This document shows, piece by piece, positions 60,147-64,000 of a stretch of 64,000 nucleotides of DNA; the stretch's first letter is position 1; each line of letters begins with the position of its first letter. A program made the translations under genes and the position numbers. Location of the stretch: positions 28,512-92,511 of the forward strand of contig JAFUFU010000051.1 in assembly GCA_017469785.1 (NCBI GenBank), in the 5' to 3' direction. The notes below the pieces were generated by a model. It saw nothing but the letters and a program-made list of their open reading frames with translations. It was not told where the DNA came from and searched no databases. Origin of the DNA: Treponema sp. GTDB lineage: Bacteria; Spirochaetota; Spirochaetia; Treponematales; Treponemataceae.

Positions 60147-61374
60147 ACATGGCGCACAAAGTTTCTGCGTCTGCGATGATATTGCGCACATAGCAATATT
60201 CGTTGGGCTGGTGGCAGACTTCATCCATCGTAGACCAGATTGCAGCGCTAAAGCCGCAGCAGCGCAATTCAGCGCCCACGGTTCCGCCACCGATTCCGAT
60301 CGGCTTGGCCTCAAACCCGTGGGCTTTTTTAATTGCGGCGGCCAGTTTTTTAACCACAGGAGCATCCACGCTGGTGGCAGGAGACTGCTGAGCCTGAGGT
60401 TCGCTCACATCCACTTTTACGCCGTATTTTGCCTCAACTTCCGCGACACGCTTTTTTACCTCCGCGCGGACTTCATCTAGAGAATAGCGTGGCAGGATTC
60501 GGCAATCCATGTAAAACACATCGTCGCCAGGAATAATGTTCACAGTTTCCACATTTGATTCTTTTTTTGTCGGCTGGAAAGTCGAGTAATTGGGTGAGAA
60601 GAGGTCATCCGTTTCGTTGAAGAAATTCTCAAGGTCATTCAGTCGCAAAGCCAAATCACAGGCAGCAAGATGGGCGTTTTTCCCCTTATTTGGCATTGAA
60701 CCGTGGCTCTGCTGTCCGATTGTGTGAAGGCGGAGCCAGAGAATGTTTTTCTCGGCCACTTCGATTGTCTCGCCTTTTGAGTCGCCACCGTCAGGGATAA
60801 GAATCAAATCATGGTTCCGGAAAATCTCGGAATGATTGCGCAGGAGATACTTGATTCCGTATTCAGAACCGAATTCCTCATCTGCCATGAAAAGAAGCTT
60901 TACCGTATGCTCCGGCGTGATTTTGTTTTTGAGAAGGGCAAGAGCCGCAAAGACACCACTGACCAGCCCCTGCTGGTTATCCTCGACGCCACGGCCAATG
61001 AGCTTGTCAGATTTTTCATCATACTGAACGCAGAATGGATCGCTTTTCCAGAGTTTTAAGTCTCCCGGCGGAACCACGTCCATGTGGGCCATGACCCAAA
61101 TCGCATAATCGTCTGATTTACCAGGAATGGTGAGAACCACATTGGGACGAACTCCCGAAGAAACCCGCTTATCGGGCGCGTCAAAATGCTGCATCTGCTC
61201 ACGGGAAAAGCCCGCCTCACAAAGCCATTTTTCAAGAGCGGCGCATTTTTTGCTCTCTCCATCTCCGCCACTCTCAGGAGCGATGGCAGGAATCGATGAC
61301 AAAACCCGCTCCAGCTCAATCATTCCAGCCCTGCTTTCCGAGAGGGTCTTTTTAAGATTATCAAATGTACTCAT
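60133..61374 (-). CDS. M20-family metallopeptidase (dipeptidase or deacylase)
   Basis: The 413-residue zinc enzyme has MAHMDVVPPGD (His and Asp ligands), GRGVEDNQQGLVSGVFAAL (bridging Asp), FMADEEFGSEYG (catalytic Glu and ligand Glu) and a dimerisation insert with HGSMPNKGKNAHLAA. The C-terminal GGGTVGAELRCCGF supplies the last ligand region. It is typical of Sapep/PepV-like dipeptidases that cleave imported peptides, fitting the nearby peptide-binding protein and OPT transporter. GGGAGAT precedes ATG 61374. Confidence 0.9.
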   Translation of the reverse strand: MSTFDNLKKTLSESRAGMIELERVLSSIPAIAPESGGDGESKKCAALEKWLCEAGFSREQMQHFDAPDKRVSSGVRPNVVLTIPGKSDDYAIWVMAHMDVVPPGDLKLWKSDPFCVQYDEKSDKLIGRGVEDNQQGLVSGVFAALALLKNKITPEHTVKLLFMADEEFGSEYGIKYLLRNHSEIFRNHDLILIPDGGDSKGETIEVAEKNILWLRLHTIGQQSHGSMPNKGKNAHLAACDLALRLNDLENFFNETDDLFSPNYSTFQPTKKESNVETVNIIPGDDVFYMDCRILPRYSLDEVRAEVKKRVAEVEAKYGVKVDVSEPQAQQSPATSVDAPVVKKLAAAIKKAHGFEAKPIGIGGGTVGAELRCCGFSAAIWSTMDEVCHQPNEYCYVRNIIADAETLCAMFIEP

Positions 61375-61569
61375 AATATCTCCCTGAATTTTTTCCCGAA
61401 TATTCTATCACAATCACGCACTTCTGTGGAGAATTTTTCCAGAAAGCTCTGGCGTATAATTGATAACATTATAGAAGCTTTCTCTTTAAAAAATCACATT
61501 GGTCTAGTATAATGGAAAAAGTTTATCAGCTTAAAACAAATCTATGCTCTTATAAGGATTTTCTTTATT

Positions 61570-63450
61570 ATGGAAGAAAAGTCATTCAAACCCTTCATTT
61601 CCGCTGACCGCGTGCTTCCGGAGATTACTCCGGTTTCTATCGGGCTCGGAATTGTCCTTGCCGTGCTTTTCGGTGCGGCAAATGCGTACCTTGGTCTCCG
61701 GGTCGGCATGACCGTCTCGGCTTCAATTCCTGCCGCAGTTCTCTCAATGGGAATAATCCGCATCATCTTGAAGCGGGATTCGATTCTTGAGAACAATCTG
61801 GTGCAGACCATCGGCTCAGCCGGTGAATCCCTGGCCGCCGGTGCAATCTTTACGCTCCCGGCTCTTTTCATGTGGGCCAACGAAAGCGATGCCGTCTCAA
61901 AGCCATCTTTCTGGGTCATCGCAATCATTTCTCTTTGTGCGGCTTTACTGGGGCTCATCTTTATGGTTCCCCTCCGCTCTGCCCTCATCGTTGAGGAGCA
62001 CGGAACCCTTCCCTTCCCGGAAGGAACTGCCTGTGCGGAAGTTCTCCTTGCAGGTGAGGAAGGCGGCGAAAAATCAAAGACTGTATTCTCCGGCCTCGGA
62101 ATCGCGGCTCTCTACAAATTCATCGCTGACGGTCTCTGCCTCTTCCCCTCGGAAATCGACTGGAACATCAAAAAGCTTGGAACAGGCTTCGGCGCGGACG
62201 TGCTTCCGGCCCTTGCAAGCGTAGGCTACATCTGTGGCAAAAAAATCGCTTCATATATGTTCGCCGGTGGCGTCATCGGCTGGTTCGTCGTCATTCCGCT
62301 GATTAATTTCTTCGGCGACTCGTCACTTTTCCCGCCTGCAAAGGCTCCTGTCTCAGAGCTTGGACCATGGGGAATCTGGAGCACATACATCCGCTATGTT
62401 GGCGCAGGTGCCGTCGCTACAGGCGGAATCATCAGCCTTGTAAAATCATTCCCCACAATCGTGCGAACATTCAAAAAGGCAATTCAGGGCTTCGGTCACA
62501 AGGAAGCCGTGGAAGAACGCACGAACAGAGACCTTCCGATGAAAGGGCTTCTGATTCTCGCCCTTGCGATTATCGTTGTAATCTGGCTCTTGCCGGCCAT
62601 TCCAGTCGGACTTCTGGGTGCCCTCATCATCGTGGTTTTCGGCTTCTTCTTCGCAACCGTTTCAAGCCGCATGGTCGGTCTTGTCGGAAGTTCTAACAAC
62701 CCGGTCTCAGGCATGGGAATCGCAACGCTTCTTATCGCCACTGCATTGCTCAAATCAACTGGCCACACAGGAATCGCCGGAATGACAAGCGCAATCTGCG
62801 TTGGAACAATCATCTGTATCATCGCTTCAATGGCTGGCGATATGTCCCAGGACTTGAAGACAGGCTACATCGTTGGCGCAACACCGCGGAACCAGCAGAT
62901 TGGCGAGCTTATCGGTTGTGTCGTCTCGGCACTGGCTATCGGCGGAATCATGTATCTTCTTGATGCAGCCTGGGGATTCGGCTCAAAAGAGCTTCCAGCA
63001 CCACAGGCAACGCTTATGAAGCTTGTCGTTGAGGGCGTTATGGGCGGAAACCTTCCATGGATTTTGGTTCTTGCAGGCGTGGGAATCGCAATTGCGGTGG
63101 AAATCATCGGCATTCCTGTCCTTCCGGTGGCAATCGGCGTTTATCTTCCGATTCACCTTTCAACTCCTATTTTCATCGGCGGTCTTATCAGGGCCTTCTT
63201 TGATAAAGAAGGTGAGGACGGCAAGGCTGTTACAGAGCGCGGAGTTCTCTATGGCTCAGGTCTCATCGCTGGCGAAGGACTTATCGGCATCCTGCTTGCT
63301 GTATTTGCCGTTATTCCAACTTCAAGCGGAAAATCCCTTCTGCAGGCCATCAATCTCGGCGGAAAACTTGGAAACGCTGGCGGCGTGATTTTCTTCGCGC
63401 TGCTTCTTGCTAGCATCGTATTCTTCACAAGAAACAAAAAGAATGCCTAA
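61570..63450 (+). CDS. OPT-family oligopeptide transporter
   Basis: The 626-residue transporter has about 16 hydrophobic segments. The family signatures are PEITPVSIGLGIVLAVLFGAANAYLGLRVGMTVSASIPAAVLSMG, EHGTLPFPEGTACAEVLLAGEEGG, GSSNNPVSGMGIATLL and DLKTGYIVGATPRNQQIGELIG. It probably imports small peptides using the proton gradient. AAGGA lies before ATG 61570. The last 8 bp overlap the start of a PqqD-like gene, so the two are translationally coupled. Confidence 0.93.
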   Translation: MEEKSFKPFISADRVLPEITPVSIGLGIVLAVLFGAANAYLGLRVGMTVSASIPAAVLSMGIIRIILKRDSILENNLVQTIGSAGESLAAGAIFTLPALFMWANESDAVSKPSFWVIAIISLCAALLGLIFMVPLRSALIVEEHGTLPFPEGTACAEVLLAGEEGGEKSKTVFSGLGIAALYKFIADGLCLFPSEIDWNIKKLGTGFGADVLPALASVGYICGKKIASYMFAGGVIGWFVVIPLINFFGDSSLFPPAKAPVSELGPWGIWSTYIRYVGAGAVATGGIISLVKSFPTIVRTFKKAIQGFGHKEAVEERTNRDLPMKGLLILALAIIVVIWLLPAIPVGLLGALIIVVFGFFFATVSSRMVGLVGSSNNPVSGMGIATLLIATALLKSTGHTGIAGMTSAICVGTIICIIASMAGDMSQDLKTGYIVGATPRNQQIGELIGCVVSALAIGGIMYLLDAAWGFGSKELPAPQATLMKLVVEGVMGGNLPWILVLAGVGIAIAVEIIGIPVLPVAIGVYLPIHLSTPIFIGGLIRAFFDKEGEDGKAVTERGVLYGSGLIAGEGLIGILLAVFAVIPTSSGKSLLQAINLGGKLGNAGGVIFFALLLASIVFFTRNKKNA

Positions 63451-63790
63451 GACAAAAAAACTGCCAGTCAATTACATGGACATTGTTTTCATGCGAAACG
63501 AAAACCGTCCATGGCGGCAGAAGGGCGATGGATTTGTAGAAGTCGATATGGAAAACACTGGATTTTTCAACACCGTCGCCCAGAAATTCTTTCACCGTCC
63601 TCGAATAAGCCACATTGCTCTGGATAAATACGGAACGACACTCTGGCTTGCTCTGGACGGGAAAGCCAGTGTAAGCGACATTCTCAAAAAAATGACTGAA
63701 GCCTTTCCTGCCGAAAGCGACAAAATGCTCAACCGCGTGGTGCAATTTTTGGCAACGCTGGAGCGAACTGGCTTTATAAAAAGAAGCTGA
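63443..63790 (+). CDS. PqqD-like protein (RiPP-recognition-element fold)
   Basis: The start at ATG 63443 lies inside the end of the OPT gene, giving 115 residues. HIALDKYGTTLWLALDGKASVSDILKKMTEAFPAES and VVQFLATLERTGFIKRS match the PqqD core, a small winged-helix that binds leader peptides of ribosomally made natural products. The extra N-terminal 45 residues (MPKTKKLPVNYMDIVFMRNENRPWRQ to FHRP) precede it. No radical-SAM maturase or precursor gene is seen here, so the partner is unclear. It may bind a peptide connected to the transporter. Confidence 0.8.
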   Translation: MPKTKKLPVNYMDIVFMRNENRPWRQKGDGFVEVDMENTGFFNTVAQKFFHRPRISHIALDKYGTTLWLALDGKASVSDILKKMTEAFPAESDKMLNRVVQFLATLERTGFIKRS

Positions 63791-63865
63791 ATTCCTCACA
63801 AAGCTTAGGAGCACACAGAGAGATAATCTTAAAAGATAAAAAAATACCTCAGTCCAGCTTTGATA
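63790..63865. repeat. Inverted-repeat element A, copy 3, left part
   Basis: AATTCCTCACAAAG at 63790-63803 and ACACAGAGAGATAA match copies 1 and 2. The right arm is absent before the IS end at 63866, so the IS probably inserted into this copy. Confidence 0.6.
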
Positions 63866-64000
63866 TGTACCCCTTTTACTGGACAAAAGTAAAAGGGGTA
63901 TTTTTATGCGCTATTCATTTGAATACAAAAAGAAATGTGTTGAATTGTATCGACAAGGAATCTGGGTTGAGACTCCAGATGGTTTTACAGATCCAAGAAA
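63866..64000 (+). mobile_element. Left end of an IS3-family insertion sequence (partial)
   Basis: The element begins with TGTACCCCTTTTACTGGACA, a terminus typical of IS3-family (IS150-like) elements. TACCCCTTTTACT and AGTAAAAGGGGTA form a 13-bp stem that would block transcription entering from outside. The element runs out of the window. Confidence 0.8.
63906..64000 (+). CDS. IS3-family transposase OrfA, N-terminus only
   Basis: From ATG 63906 the frame reads MRYSFEYKKKCVELYRQG and on to ETPDGFTDPR at the window edge. The start of a helix-turn-helix OrfA that recognises the element ends looks just like this. Only 31 codons are visible. Confidence 0.8.
   Translation, partial: MRYSFEYKKKCVELYRQGIWVETPDGFTDPR

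Overview
The window reads as a chromosomal segment of a host-associated spirochaete, most likely a Treponema. The signs are very large secreted proteins made of Ig-like modules, lipoproteins with loose spirochaete-type lipoboxes, a threonyl-tRNA synthetase without a TGS domain, a soluble methyl-accepting chemotaxis protein, sigma-54, and many short dispersed intergenic repeats. I place the genus by overall gene style only. No rRNA is present, and the only clear RNA gene is a tRNA-Thr.

Layout. 1-12.1 kb: two giant surface proteins on the minus strand, one a lipoprotein cut by the window start and the other ending in a probable outer-membrane barrel. 12.2-18 kb: sirtuin, a four-helix-bundle gene broken by an amber codon, a methyltransferase, the parA-parB partition operon with half-parS sites upstream, and a TrpX-like binding lipoprotein. 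18-24 kb: an alpha/beta hydrolase, then the permease and ATPase of the same ABC family, separated by a roughly 3 kb island that carries an EcoRI-family adenine methyltransferase, a DUF262-HNH nuclease and a phage-type nuclease remnant. 24-36 kb: DUF1015 protein, sigma-54, a VapBC-type toxin-antitoxin pair, a PHP phosphoesterase, a double cyclic-nucleotide-binding regulator, a soluble chemotaxis receptor paired with a FIST sensor, envelope proteins and RNase H. 36-44 kb: GroEL, a long ankyrin-like protein, a prokaryotic viperin whose frame breaks at a canonical slippery heptamer, and a dGTPase. 44-51 kb: SGNH hydrolase, MATE exporter, a tRNA-Thr with degenerate copies, a beta-helix protein, an Fst/par-like type I toxin-antitoxin locus, and thrS. 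51-64 kb: a surface lipoprotein and an inverted copy of its last module, a long nested palindrome, an oligopeptide-binding protein, an acyl-CoA ligase, mraY, an M20 peptidase, an OPT transporter overlapping a PqqD-like gene, and the left end of an IS3-family element.

Three defence or addiction-type loci stand out. (i) At 49,046-49,360, two convergent promoters read through a shared terminator, both transcripts start with the same imperfect 27-base repeat, and the sense transcript carries a 33-residue membrane peptide whose ribosome-binding site is folded away. (ii) At 41,387-42,216, a viperin is split exactly at an in-phase A AAA AAG heptamer. (iii) At 19,946-22,280, a methyltransferase/DUF262-HNH pair sits inside a transport operon.

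A second theme is gene starts. At least nine genes (parA, the hydrolase, the methyltransferase, rpoN, the PHP gene, rnhA, dgt, the oligopeptide-binding protein and mraY) lack a Shine-Dalgarno and instead have a -10-like hexamer ending exactly 6 nt before the ATG. This suggests frequent leaderless mRNAs. A third theme is repeats: inverted-repeat elements with AATTCCTCACAGAG ends, CACAGATTTA repeats (one copy inside a coding region), GAAAGTTGAAA-type strings and hairpin-rich cassettes fill most intergenic gaps.
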